Shown: in pieces, positions 1 through 8,918 of the stretch
How the letters are laid out: each line of letters begins with the position of its first letter
Position numbering within the stretch: position 1 is the stretch's first letter
NCBI GenBank assembly: GCA_023383035.1
Contig: JAHDYE010000004.1
Span: 1-41,719 of the forward strand
Direction: 5' to 3'
DNA: 41,719 bases
DNA from: Burkholderiaceae bacterium
GTDB taxonomy: Bacteria; Pseudomonadota; Gammaproteobacteria; Burkholderiales; Burkholderiaceae_E
Notes under the pieces: model-generated
Seen by the model: only the letters and a program-made list of their open reading frames with translations
The model's database searches: none
Told to the model about the DNA's origin: nothing
Program-made: the position numbers and the translations under genes

Positions 1-836
1 TGCTGTCGGTGCTGCGCTGGGCCGAGAACCCGCGCAACGGCATCGCCGGCTTTCGCGCGCTGCAGCTGATGACGGGCATCGGGCCGGCCATCGCGCGGCG
101 CTGCCTGGAGGCCGCCGACGAGGCGGCGCAGGGTCTGCTCGCGGCGCTGAGCGAATTTCCCGCTCCCGCGTCGGCGACCGAAGAGTGGCGTGGTTTCGTT
201 GCGCTGATGCAGGCGCTGCGCGATCCGGCGGCGCGCTGGCCGGCGCAGCTCGGGCCGCTGCGCTGCTGGTACCAGCCGCTGCTCGAACGTCGCTACGACG
301 ACGCTGCGGTGCGCGCCGCCGACCTCGACATGCTGCAATCGATCGCCGCGCAGTTCGGCTCGCGCGAGCGCTTCCTCACCGAGCTTGCGCTCGATCCGCC
401 GCAGGCCACCGGCGACGTCGGCGACGATGCGCTGCGTGACGAGGACTACCTGGTACTGTCCACCGTGCATTCGGCCAAGGGACAGGAGTGGGACGCGGTC
501 TACGTGATCAACGTCAACGAGGGCAGCTTTCCGAACGAGTACGCGACCGGCCGTCCCGAGTCGATCGACGAGGAGCGCCGGCTGCTGTACGTGGCGCTGA
601 CGCGCGCGCGCGACGCGCTGTACCTGCTCGAACCGCAGCGCTATCACCTCACGCAGCAGCCGCGCCACGGCGATGCCTACGTGCACGGCGCGCGCAGCCG
701 CTTCCTCGACGACGCGCTGCTCGCGCGCTTCGATCGCGTGGCGCCACTTGATTCCCCGCCCCCTCGGGGCAGCGGCGACGACGCGGGTCGCCTGCCCGCA
801 GTCGACGTGGCAGCGCAAGTACGCGACATGTGGTGA
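1..836 (+). CDS. UvrD/Rep-family ATP-dependent DNA helicase, C-terminal part (5' truncated by window)
   Basis: Contains VLSTVHSAKGQEWDAVYVINVNEGSFP and DEERRLLYVALTRARDALYLL (SF1A helicase motifs V/VI); frame is open to the window edge. Confidence 0.93.
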   Translation, partial: LSVLRWAENPRNGIAGFRALQLMTGIGPAIARRCLEAADEAAQGLLAALSEFPAPASATEEWRGFVALMQALRDPAARWPAQLGPLRCWYQPLLERRYDDAAVRAADLDMLQSIAAQFGSRERFLTELALDPPQATGDVGDDALRDEDYLVLSTVHSAKGQEWDAVYVINVNEGSFPNEYATGRPESIDEERRLLYVALTRARDALYLLEPQRYHLTQQPRHGDAYVHGARSRFLDDALLARFDRVAPLDSPPPRGSGDDAGRLPAVDVAAQVRDMW

Positions 837-989
837 ACGTCCGCGCCGGCACGCGGCGCGGCTGGGCGCGATCCGGCGTTTCGACTCCGAAGGTGTGGCT
901 GTACGCCGAAACGGAATCATGTATCGAGGACGCGAACCATTGCATTTTTGACGCATCGTGTCGAGACTGTCGAGACGAGACCTGCACCC

Positions 990-3224
990 ATGCGTTTCGA
1001 CCGTTTCACGACGAAGTTGCAGCGGGCCGTGTCGGATGCACAGGACGCTGCCGCCGGCCGGGGCGACCCCTGCATCGGGCCGCTGCATCTGCTCCTGGCG
1101 CTCATCGAGCAGGACGACGGAACCACCGGTTCGCTGCTTCGGCGCTGCGACGTTCACCTCGGGTCGCTCAGGACCGCGCTTGCGCACCAGCTCGATCGCG
1201 TCTTCCCTTCCGGGGCGTTCGCCGGGGAGATCCGGACCGAACATGCCCTCGAGCGCATGCTGAAGCTGGCCGAGCGCAAGGCTGCCGCGCGCGGCGACCG
1301 CTTCGTCGCCACCGAGATGTTCCTGCTCGCCGCCTGCGAAGACGATAGCGACATCGGACGGATCTGCAGGGATCACGGAGTGCACAGGCAGGCGCTCGAG
1401 CAGGCGGTGGAGGCGGAGCGCCGCGGGCGACCCGTTGCCGATCCGGCGGCGGAGAATCGGCGCGGCGCCCTGGCACGCTATGCCTCGGATCTCACCGAAC
1501 GCGGGCGGGCGGGAGGGATCGACCGGGTGATCGGGCGCGACGACGAAATCCGCTGCGTGCTCCAGATCCTGCAGCGGCGTACGAAGAACAACCCTTTGCT
1601 GATCGGTGCGCCCGGCGTGGGCAAGACCGCGATCGCCGAGGCCGTGGCGCAGCGGATCGCGCTGGACGAGGTACCGGAGACGCTGAGGGGAAAGCGGGTG
1701 CTCTCGCTGGACATGGCGGGCATGATCGCGGGTGCGAAGTACCGCGGCGAGTTCGAGGAACGTCTGAGAGCCGTATTGACGGAGATCGCCGAGGAGGCAG
1801 GGCGGATCATCCTCTTCATCGACGATCTTCATTCGATCGTGGGTGCCGGCAAGGCCGCGGGCGCCGCCGAGGCCGGTGCCTTGCTCAAGTCCGCGCTTGC
1901 CCGCGGTGAGCTGCATTGCCTCGGTACGACCACCGACGACGACTATCGAAGACACGTCGAAGCGGATGCCGCGGTCGACCGGCGCTTCCAGAAAGTGAGG
2001 GTGGGCGAGCCATCACCCGCACTGGCCATCGCCATGCTGCGCGGGCTGAAGTCGCACTACGAAGCGCATCACGACGTCGACATCACCGATCCGGCGATCG
2101 TTGCCGCGGCGGAGTTGTCTCATCGCTACATCGCCGGTCGCTTCCTTCCAGACAAGGCGATCGACCTGATCGACGAAGCTGCGTCGCGCATCGCCGTCGA
2201 TGCGCCGCCGCCACGGCGAGACACGGGAGGCGGGCCGGTGCGCGAGAAGGTGGGCGCGTCGCACATCACCGAGCTGGTTTCCCGGATCACCGGCCTGCCG
2301 CTTCCCGGAGGATCGTCCGACGAGCGCGGCAGGCTTCTCGCGATGGAAGCGGAGATGCGGCAGCGGGTCGTCGGGCAGGATCATGCCGTGGCGCTGATCT
2401 GCGACACGATCCGCCGCGCGCGTGCCGGTCTCGCGGATCCAGGGCGTCCCGTCGGTTCCTTCCTTTTTCTCGGTCCGAGCGGCGTCGGAAAGACCGAATC
2501 GTGCAAGGCGCTCGCCGCGTGCCTGTTCGACCGCGAGGAACGCCTCATCAGACTGGACATGAGCGAGTTCGCCTCGGCCCATGCGGTGGCGCGGTTGATC
2601 GGCGCGCCGCCCGGCCACGAGGGCTACGAGGACGGTGGCCAACTGACCGAGGCAGTGCGGCTCAATCCGTATTCCGTGATCCTGCTCGACGAGATCGACA
2701 AGGCGCATCCCGAAGTGCGCGACGTGCTGCTGCGGGTGCTCGACGAAGGCCGCCTGACCGATCGCCGCGGTCGTACCGTGGATTTCCGCAATACCGTCGT
2801 TGTGATGACCTCGACGTCGGAGAGCGACGCGATCGCAGCGATCGGGGATGCCGGCTGCGCCGCGTTCGGACAGGCCGTGCGGGCGCGGGCCGGGCGGCAA
2901 TTCGGGCGGGACTTCGTCGACCGGATCGACGAGGTCGTGGTGTTCCATCCATTGCAGAAGCGGCATCTCGAGGACGTCGCCCGGATCCGGTTCGAACGCC
3001 TGCGACAGCGGCTGGCGAGCCGGGGCGTGAGGGTCCGGATCACTGCCGAGGCGCTGGCCGATCTGACCGGGTCGGCCTGCCATCCGGCTGCGGGAGCTCG
3101 CGTGCTCGAACGCCTGATCCGGGAGCGTATCGAGAACCCGCTCGCACGGTCCGTGCTCGACGGCACGATCGGTCCGGGCGATACCTACACGGTCACACGA
3201 ACTGCGCGCCGAAGCGGCTCCTGA
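990..3224 (+). CDS. ClpB/ClpA-like AAA+ ATPase (two AAA domains, Clp N-domain, no M-domain)
   Basis: Clp N-domain (FDRFTTKLQRAVSDAQ), Walker A GAPGVGKTA and GPSGVGKTE, Walker B ILFIDDLH and VILLDEIDKAHPEV; ATG at 990 preferred over the TTG at 948 in the ORF track. Confidence 0.9.
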   Translation: MRFDRFTTKLQRAVSDAQDAAAGRGDPCIGPLHLLLALIEQDDGTTGSLLRRCDVHLGSLRTALAHQLDRVFPSGAFAGEIRTEHALERMLKLAERKAAARGDRFVATEMFLLAACEDDSDIGRICRDHGVHRQALEQAVEAERRGRPVADPAAENRRGALARYASDLTERGRAGGIDRVIGRDDEIRCVLQILQRRTKNNPLLIGAPGVGKTAIAEAVAQRIALDEVPETLRGKRVLSLDMAGMIAGAKYRGEFEERLRAVLTEIAEEAGRIILFIDDLHSIVGAGKAAGAAEAGALLKSALARGELHCLGTTTDDDYRRHVEADAAVDRRFQKVRVGEPSPALAIAMLRGLKSHYEAHHDVDITDPAIVAAAELSHRYIAGRFLPDKAIDLIDEAASRIAVDAPPPRRDTGGGPVREKVGASHITELVSRITGLPLPGGSSDERGRLLAMEAEMRQRVVGQDHAVALICDTIRRARAGLADPGRPVGSFLFLGPSGVGKTESCKALAACLFDREERLIRLDMSEFASAHAVARLIGAPPGHEGYEDGGQLTEAVRLNPYSVILLDEIDKAHPEVRDVLLRVLDEGRLTDRRGRTVDFRNTVVVMTSTSESDAIAAIGDAGCAAFGQAVRARAGRQFGRDFVDRIDEVVVFHPLQKRHLEDVARIRFERLRQRLASRGVRVRITAEALADLTGSACHPAAGARVLERLIRERIENPLARSVLDGTIGPGDTYTVTRTARRSGS

Positions 3225-4251
3225 TGACGTCGGGCGCGACGCCGTGAGTGATGAACACGAGCCTCGACGTTCGCTCCTCGTCGGGCCAGTGGTCCAGCCA
3301 TGCAACGGGGAAGAACACATGCTGGACTCCCTGGATGACTGCCGGCATGTCGGGCGCGTCATCGACGTGGAGGATTCCCTTCACGCGCAGCAGGTTCGCA
3401 CCGAACTCCAGCGCGAGCTCCTGCAGGAACTCGTTGAAGGCGCGGCTGTCCACCGCCCGGTGCAGCTCGACGACGAAGCTCGTGATGCCTTCGTCGCTCT
3501 TCCGATGCCGGTGTACGTGGGCGTGACCGCACGAGTCGTCATGGCACTCGTCGTGGTCCCCGGCCGCCTCGATCATGTCCGAGAGCCCGGCGAAAGTGGC
3601 GGCGACCCCCCCCCTGTCGCCGAGGCCGTGCAGGATCGCCGGATCGATCACGCCGCGGACGGCTTCATGGAAGGTTCCGGTACGGTTGATGGCGCGAATC
3701 CGCGCGATGAATTCCTCGTACGCCTGCGGTTCCGACAAGGTCTCGACCAGATCGCGTTTCGATACCACGATCGCATCGGCCAGGGCCGCCTGCTTCACGG
3801 CTTCCGGGAACCGGTCGAGCGCCGACGCGCCGGCAATCGCATCCACCATCGTCAGCACGCCGCCGAGGCGGAACCGGTCCAGCAGGTGCTGGTCGGTCAT
3901 CAAGGTGTGCAGGATCGGGGCGGGATCGGCCAGTCCGGTCGTTTCGACGACGACCCGATCGACGCGGGGGACGCGGCCCGCATCCATCCACATCGCCAGG
4001 GAACCGAGCTTGTCGGCAAGGTCGCCCCGTATCGTGCAGCAGATGCAGCCGTTGTTCATTTCGACCATCATCTCGGTGCTCGACTCGACCAGCAGGTGGT
4101 CGACGCCGATCTCGCCGAACTCGTTGATGACGATGGCCGTGGATTCCATCCCCGGCTGCCTGACGAGATGATTGAGGAGCGTCGTCTTGCCGCTGCCGAG
4201 GAAGCCGGTGATGACGATGACCGGTATTTTCCGACCGTACGGGTTGCTCAT
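3193..4251 (-). CDS. CobW/COG0523 G3E-family GTPase (putative metallochaperone)
   Basis: Walker A GFLGSGKTT, CXCC motif GCICC, His-rich segment HDECHDDSCGHAHVHRHR, CobW C-terminal region. Confidence 0.93.
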   Translation of the reverse strand: MSNPYGRKIPVIVITGFLGSGKTTLLNHLVRQPGMESTAIVINEFGEIGVDHLLVESSTEMMVEMNNGCICCTIRGDLADKLGSLAMWMDAGRVPRVDRVVVETTGLADPAPILHTLMTDQHLLDRFRLGGVLTMVDAIAGASALDRFPEAVKQAALADAIVVSKRDLVETLSEPQAYEEFIARIRAINRTGTFHEAVRGVIDPAILHGLGDRGGVAATFAGLSDMIEAAGDHDECHDDSCGHAHVHRHRKSDEGITSFVVELHRAVDSRAFNEFLQELALEFGANLLRVKGILHVDDAPDMPAVIQGVQHVFFPVAWLDHWPDEERTSRLVFITHGVAPDVIRSRFGAQFV

Positions 4252-4293
4252 GCCACTTCTCGGCGGGGAGAGACAGATTGTCGACAGGCGGCC

Positions 4294-5607
4294 TTACCCG
4301 CCGAAGGCAAGGCGCGGCAGGAACAGGACCAGCTCCGGGAACGCGACAATGGCCATGATCACCACGAAGAGTACGTAGAAGAACGGCATCACCCCACCCA
4401 CCAGTTCGCCGAACGAGTACTCGGGCCGCAATCCCTGCAGGATGAAGAGGTTCATGCCGACCGGCGGCACCAGCAGCCCGGCCTGGATGAGCATCGTCAT
4501 CAGCACGCCGTACCAGATCGGGTCGTAGCCGAGCGCGGTGATCATCGGGAAGACCAGCGGCAGCGTCATCACCATCGCGGCCAGGTCGTCCATGAATGCC
4601 CCGAGTACCAGGTAGAACGCGATCACCGACATGAGGATCGCGAACGGCGACCAACCGATCGACATGACCGCGCGCGTCAGCTCGTTGGTGACCTGCTCGT
4701 AGGTGAGATAGATGCCCATCAGCTTCGCGGCCCAGTAGATCGCCATGACCATCGCGGTGGTCTTCACGCTTCCGGCCAGGGCTCTCGCCATTATTTTGCG
4801 ATCGAGAAGACGCAGGGCGGCGGCGATGAGCAGGGTAAGGCCGCATCCTATGGCTGCGGCTTCGGTCGGGGTGGCCATGCCCGTGTAGATGGAACCCATG
4901 ACGCCGACGAACAGGATGACTACCGGCCAGACGGCCCACAGTGCACGGACACACTCCGCCCACGACCGGCGCGCCACCGATTCCGCGCCCGCGACCAGCG
5001 CGGGATGTACATGTATTCTCAGCGCGATGTACATCATGTATGCCAGCGTCAGGACGATTCCCGGGATGATGCCGCCGAGGAATAGCTGGCCGATCGATTG
5101 ATCGGTCATCGCGCCGTAGACGATCAGGCTGATGCTTGGCGGGATCAGGATGCCCAGCGTTCCGCCCGCGGCCACTGATCCCGCCGCGATGGGGCGGGCG
5201 TAGCCCCGCTTCTCCATTTCGGGCAATGCGACGGTGCCGATGGTGGCGCAATTCGCGACACTCGATCCCGAGCACGCGGCGAAGGCGGCGCCGACCAGTA
5301 TGTTCGCGTGCAGGAGCCCGCCCGGAAGAAGCCGGTCGAGTAGCGGATAGATCCCCGCGTAGATGCGGGCGCTCAGTCCGGATTCGAACAGGATGTAGCC
5401 CATGAAGATGAACATCGGGATGGCGCACAGCACGAAACTGCTCAGGCCGTCCCAGGTGACCGGACCGAGCGCCAGGCCGAGCGCGGGGTTGGCGAAGTAG
5501 ATCGACCCGACGGCGACGAGACCGAGGGCGAACACGATGGGCACCCCGAAGAAGATCAACGCCACGAGCGCCAGCACGTAGATCGACAGGAAGAAGGATG
5601 TGTCCAT
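4294..5607 (-). CDS. dctM: TRAP transporter large permease subunit (DctM family)
   Basis: Multi-TM protein with DctM motifs (GVPIVFALG, AAFAACSGSSVANCATIGTVALPEMEKRGY, LGILIPPSISLIVYG). Confidence 0.95.
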   Translation of the reverse strand: MDTSFFLSIYVLALVALIFFGVPIVFALGLVAVGSIYFANPALGLALGPVTWDGLSSFVLCAIPMFIFMGYILFESGLSARIYAGIYPLLDRLLPGGLLHANILVGAAFAACSGSSVANCATIGTVALPEMEKRGYARPIAAGSVAAGGTLGILIPPSISLIVYGAMTDQSIGQLFLGGIIPGIVLTLAYMMYIALRIHVHPALVAGAESVARRSWAECVRALWAVWPVVILFVGVMGSIYTGMATPTEAAAIGCGLTLLIAAALRLLDRKIMARALAGSVKTTAMVMAIYWAAKLMGIYLTYEQVTNELTRAVMSIGWSPFAILMSVIAFYLVLGAFMDDLAAMVMTLPLVFPMITALGYDPIWYGVLMTMLIQAGLLVPPVGMNLFILQGLRPEYSFGELVGGVMPFFYVLFVVIMAIVAFPELVLFLPRLAFGG

Positions 5608-5635
5608 GCTCCGGTCTCCGTTGGTCGGCCGCCGC

Positions 5636-6139
5636 CTACCGGCCCGCCACGCCGCTTTTTCTGCCCGGCATTCCGATCGCCATCCAGACGATTTCCAGGA
5701 AAAGCTGGACGATGAACAGGCCGAGCCCGATCGTCACGATCAGTTGCGGCGGCCCGAGCGGGGATGGCTGCGGATAGAACGACATCCGGTTCATGGCAAT
5801 GCTGCGAACGGAAACGTCCCACATCTGAACGAACGCAACCGAGAGGAACACGAGGCCCAGGATATATCCGGCCAGCATGATCCAGGGCTGGAGCGCGTCC
5901 GGCATGCGGTGCAGGAGGATGTCGGCACGCACGTGGCCGCCTTCGTGCAGCGTGTAGGACGCGCCCCAGAACGCGATCAACGGAACCAGGTACTCGGAAT
6001 ACTCGAGGGCATACGGCAGCGAGACGTAAAACAGCTTGGTCGCGACCAGTTCCGCGAGGATCAGGAGCATCATCAGGACGATCCCGGCCCCTGCCACGTA
6101 GAGACTGATCACGGACAGGATCGAGCGCGCGGCCTTCAT
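5636..6139 (-). CDS. dctQ: TRAP transporter small permease subunit (DctQ family)
   Basis: About 165 aa, 4 TM segments, lies between DctM and DctP; ATG at 6139 (MKAARSIL). Confidence 0.88.
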   Translation of the reverse strand: MKAARSILSVISLYVAGAGIVLMMLLILAELVATKLFYVSLPYALEYSEYLVPLIAFWGASYTLHEGGHVRADILLHRMPDALQPWIMLAGYILGLVFLSVAFVQMWDVSVRSIAMNRMSFYPQPSPLGPPQLIVTIGLGLFIVQLFLEIVWMAIGMPGRKSGVAGR

Positions 6140-6146
6140 CGCGCGC

Positions 6147-7181
6147 TCACTCGGCGACGGCCGCGGCAATCTTCTTCATCAGTGCCGCGGCCTCGGGCGT
6201 GGTCTGGCTCACCCAGCGCTCCCGGCATACCTGCGCCTTGGCGCGTCCCTTCTCGATCTCCCCCGGCGCGACGGCGACTTTCTCCATCCCCTTGACGACC
6301 AACTGCTCCATGACTTCCATACGAGCGTTCCAGTAGGCGTCGGCCGTGGCCGTGAGGTATTTCGTGGCTTCCCTGGCGAGAATCTCCTGCAGGTCGGCCG
6401 GCAACGACTTCCAGGCCCTCTCGCTCACCAGCGTGACGTAGATGGGAACGTTCGGAGTCCATCCGGTACTGACGTACTTCGTGACCTCGTACAGCTTCAC
6501 GTCGAGCGCGGCGCGCAGTCCGCCCGAATTGCCCGCTACGACGCCGGTGGCAAGGGCGGTGTACGTTTCGTGGTACGGGATGACCATCGGCGTTGCGCCC
6601 ATCTGCTCGAACCAGCACGCCAGCTGTTTCTGCCAGGCGCGGAACTTGTTTCCCTTCCAGTCATCGGCGGTCTTCAGCGGCACCTTGGACAGCATGTGGT
6701 CGAACTCCGGCATCATGGTGCCGAGGATCCTGCTGCCGAACCTGCGCGAAGTGGTGGCCTGCAAATCGGGCATCGCCGCGTCGAGCGCCTTTCGCACGTC
6801 GTCGCGCGTCTTGAACAGCAGCGGATGCGACAGCGTCTCCCATTCCGGAGCCTCGACCATCGCGGCGCTCATCGTGGTCCCCATTTCCAGCAGGCCATCG
6901 GCCACTGCCCGATGGTGCGTGAAGCTCGAGAACCCCAGCATGCCGCCCGGGTACACCTGGATCTGCAGACGGTTGTTCGAGGCCGCGGCGACCGCGCTGG
7001 CGAATGCGGTCGCCTTCTGCCCTTCCAGCGAGCCGATCGACGGAAAGTAGATGCCGAAGCGCCACTTGAAGGTCTTTCCGGTTTCCTGCGTCTGCGATTG
7101 CGCGAGGGCCGGAGCCAGAGCCGCGAAAAGCAGACACGTGCACAGCAGGCACAGGCGCTTCCATCCGGTCGATCGATCCAT
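6147..7181 (-). CDS. dctP: TRAP transporter substrate-binding protein (DctP family)
   Basis: Signal peptide then KWRFGIYFPSIGSLEG...; MPEFDHMLSKVPLKTADDWKGNKFRAW; ATG at 7181 (MDRSTGWKRL). Confidence 0.92.
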   Translation of the reverse strand: MDRSTGWKRLCLLCTCLLFAALAPALAQSQTQETGKTFKWRFGIYFPSIGSLEGQKATAFASAVAAASNNRLQIQVYPGGMLGFSSFTHHRAVADGLLEMGTTMSAAMVEAPEWETLSHPLLFKTRDDVRKALDAAMPDLQATTSRRFGSRILGTMMPEFDHMLSKVPLKTADDWKGNKFRAWQKQLACWFEQMGATPMVIPYHETYTALATGVVAGNSGGLRAALDVKLYEVTKYVSTGWTPNVPIYVTLVSERAWKSLPADLQEILAREATKYLTATADAYWNARMEVMEQLVVKGMEKVAVAPGEIEKGRAKAQVCRERWVSQTTPEAAALMKKIAAAVAE

Positions 7182-7182
7182 G

Positions 7183-8583
7183 TCAGTTCTCCCCGAGGGT
7201 TGCCGGCACGTCGTGCCGGGGCAGCGGCGCCGCCGCCAGTTCGATCTGCTCCAGGTGCGCGAGCAGACGTTGTGTTTCGGCGTGAGATATCCCTCCGGCA
7301 TCCGCGCAGCGGAGGAACTTCTCGCGCAGGCGCTCGTCGGACAGCGGCTTCTCCGGCATGCCGGTCGGTTGCCCGAGATAGCCCCGGATCTCGCGCCCGT
7401 CGTCGATCGTCAGCGTGACGCGGGCGCATTCGGGCGCCTGCTCGTTCTGCAGGGAGTCGTCCCTGTGCATCACGACCTTCTCCATCGCCGCACGAACCTG
7501 CGGATCGGCCAGCGTGGCGTCGCTCAGGCTCTCGATGTCGAGCGCTCCTTTCGCCAGGACGACGCCGATGGCGAAAGGCATCGAGAACTGGGCCTGCTGG
7601 ATACTGCGCGGCCGGTCGTGAACCAGGCTGATCGCGACCGTCGGCGAGACTTCGTAGACAGCCCGGTGCACGCGATCGCCGGCGATACGGTGTTCACGGA
7701 GCAGGTGCTGGGTCAGCTCGACCGCGGCGTGCGCCCCGGAGCAGACGGGATACTGCTTGAAGAGTATGCCGGGCTCGACGAGACGCCAGATCGTGCCCAG
7801 CGTGTCGAGGGCGCCAGGATCGGCCTTGCCGTCGTTCAGCAACTGGATGAAGCCGTTCCTGTCCTCCAGTGCGGCGGGCGGGCCGTCGAGGCCCGCGGCG
7901 GCAAGCAGCGCCGCTTCCACGCCGATCGCGGCGGCGCGGCCGGCCAGGTAGGGTTTCGCGTCGGTACCGAAGGCGGCCTTCATCCCGCATGCCTGGATTG
8001 CCGCCAGCGAGAGCGCGACAGCCGTTTCGGCTTGCGCAAGCCCCAGCGCCCTGGCGCTCGCGGCGGCAGCCCCGATGGCGCCGAACGTGCCGGTGCTCCA
8101 CCAGCCCTTGTAGTAGTGCTGCGTGGTGCAGACCAGCGCGACGGCATACGCGACTTCCGACCCCACGACGAAGGCCTCCAGCAGTCGGCGCCCGTCCTCG
8201 CCGGCATGCTCGGTCGCGGCGAGGGCGGCCGGCAGCACGACGGTCGATCCGTGCATGATCCCCGTGTAGCTGGTGTCGTCGAAGTCGAGGAGATGCCCCG
8301 CGGTACCGTTCACGAGCGCGGCACCGACCGGGGAAAGCCGGTCGCGCGAGCCGATGACGCTTGCGGCTTCCGACGGGTAGGACTGCCTGGCGTATCCAAG
8401 GATGCACTGCCGCGCCGGATGGCGTGCCGCGGCCAGGGTCACGCCGATCGTGTCGAGGATGCAGCGCTTGCCTGCGTGGACCACTTCGGCGGGCATCTCG
8501 TCCAGTCGCGCAGCCTGGCACCAGGCTGCGATCCTCTGGAGCAACGTGATGCGCGATCCGGAGAGAGCGCCCGTCATGCGCAC
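7183..8583 (-). CDS. MmgE/PrpD family protein (canonical HLLDFDD motif)
   Basis: NGTAGHLLDFDDTSYTGIMHGSTVVLPAALA; start is GTG at 8583 or ATG at 8577. Confidence 0.9.
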   Translation of the reverse strand: MRMTGALSGSRITLLQRIAAWCQAARLDEMPAEVVHAGKRCILDTIGVTLAAARHPARQCILGYARQSYPSEAASVIGSRDRLSPVGAALVNGTAGHLLDFDDTSYTGIMHGSTVVLPAALAATEHAGEDGRRLLEAFVVGSEVAYAVALVCTTQHYYKGWWSTGTFGAIGAAAASARALGLAQAETAVALSLAAIQACGMKAAFGTDAKPYLAGRAAAIGVEAALLAAAGLDGPPAALEDRNGFIQLLNDGKADPGALDTLGTIWRLVEPGILFKQYPVCSGAHAAVELTQHLLREHRIAGDRVHRAVYEVSPTVAISLVHDRPRSIQQAQFSMPFAIGVVLAKGALDIESLSDATLADPQVRAAMEKVVMHRDDSLQNEQAPECARVTLTIDDGREIRGYLGQPTGMPEKPLSDERLREKFLRCADAGGISHAETQRLLAHLEQIELAAAPLPRHDVPATLGEN

Positions 8584-8690
8584 GGTCCGTCCCGCGCGGC
8601 GTCGATCATCGCGATCTCCCGCTGTCTGTCGCCAGGCCGAACCTCATCGCGCGCTCCCCACGTGACCGCTTTCCCGGGTTTCATACTTGT

Positions 8691-8704
8691 TCGCTATAGC
8701 GAAA
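8691..8704. promoter_or_regulatory. Perfect 14-bp palindrome TTCGCTATAGCGAA, candidate IclR-type operator
   Basis: Exact palindrome in the divergent intergenic region 8584-8918; closely resembles the site at 17444-17457. Confidence 0.6.
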
Positions 8705-8732
8705 CGATGATACGGTCTTGCGTACATCCGCA

Positions 8733-8762
8733 TTCTTGGGTTAACTTGATGGCTCTGTCAAG
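8733..8762 (-). promoter_or_regulatory. Candidate sigma70 promoter for the MmgE/PrpD-TRAP operon (TTGACA-N18-AAGAAT)
   Basis: Minus strand TTGACA (8762-8757), 18-nt spacer, AAGAAT (8738-8733); palindrome 8691-8704 lies downstream. Confidence 0.4.
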
Positions 8763-8918
8763 CGGCGCCGATCCGGTCTTTCCTCGAACCCCGAAAGATG
8801 GCATTCGCTGATTTCCCCCCGAAACGCACGTCCGGCTGCCTGGCCGGCCTTCCGGCGGAGCAGTCCGGACTTCCGGCTCGTGCCGCGGCCGCATCCAGCC
8901 CCGAACCGGATGCCGGCG

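Noticed and set aside
3244-5085. 613-aa plus-strand ORF opposite CobW/DctM
   Set aside because: Antisense shadow ORF of high-GC coding genes; Arg/His/Asp-rich low-complexity composition and no family motifs, while the opposite strand encodes clear CobW and DctM proteins.
7051-8811. 586-aa plus-strand ORF opposite dctP/MmgE-PrpD
   Set aside because: Shadow ORF; the minus strand carries the recognisable proteins.
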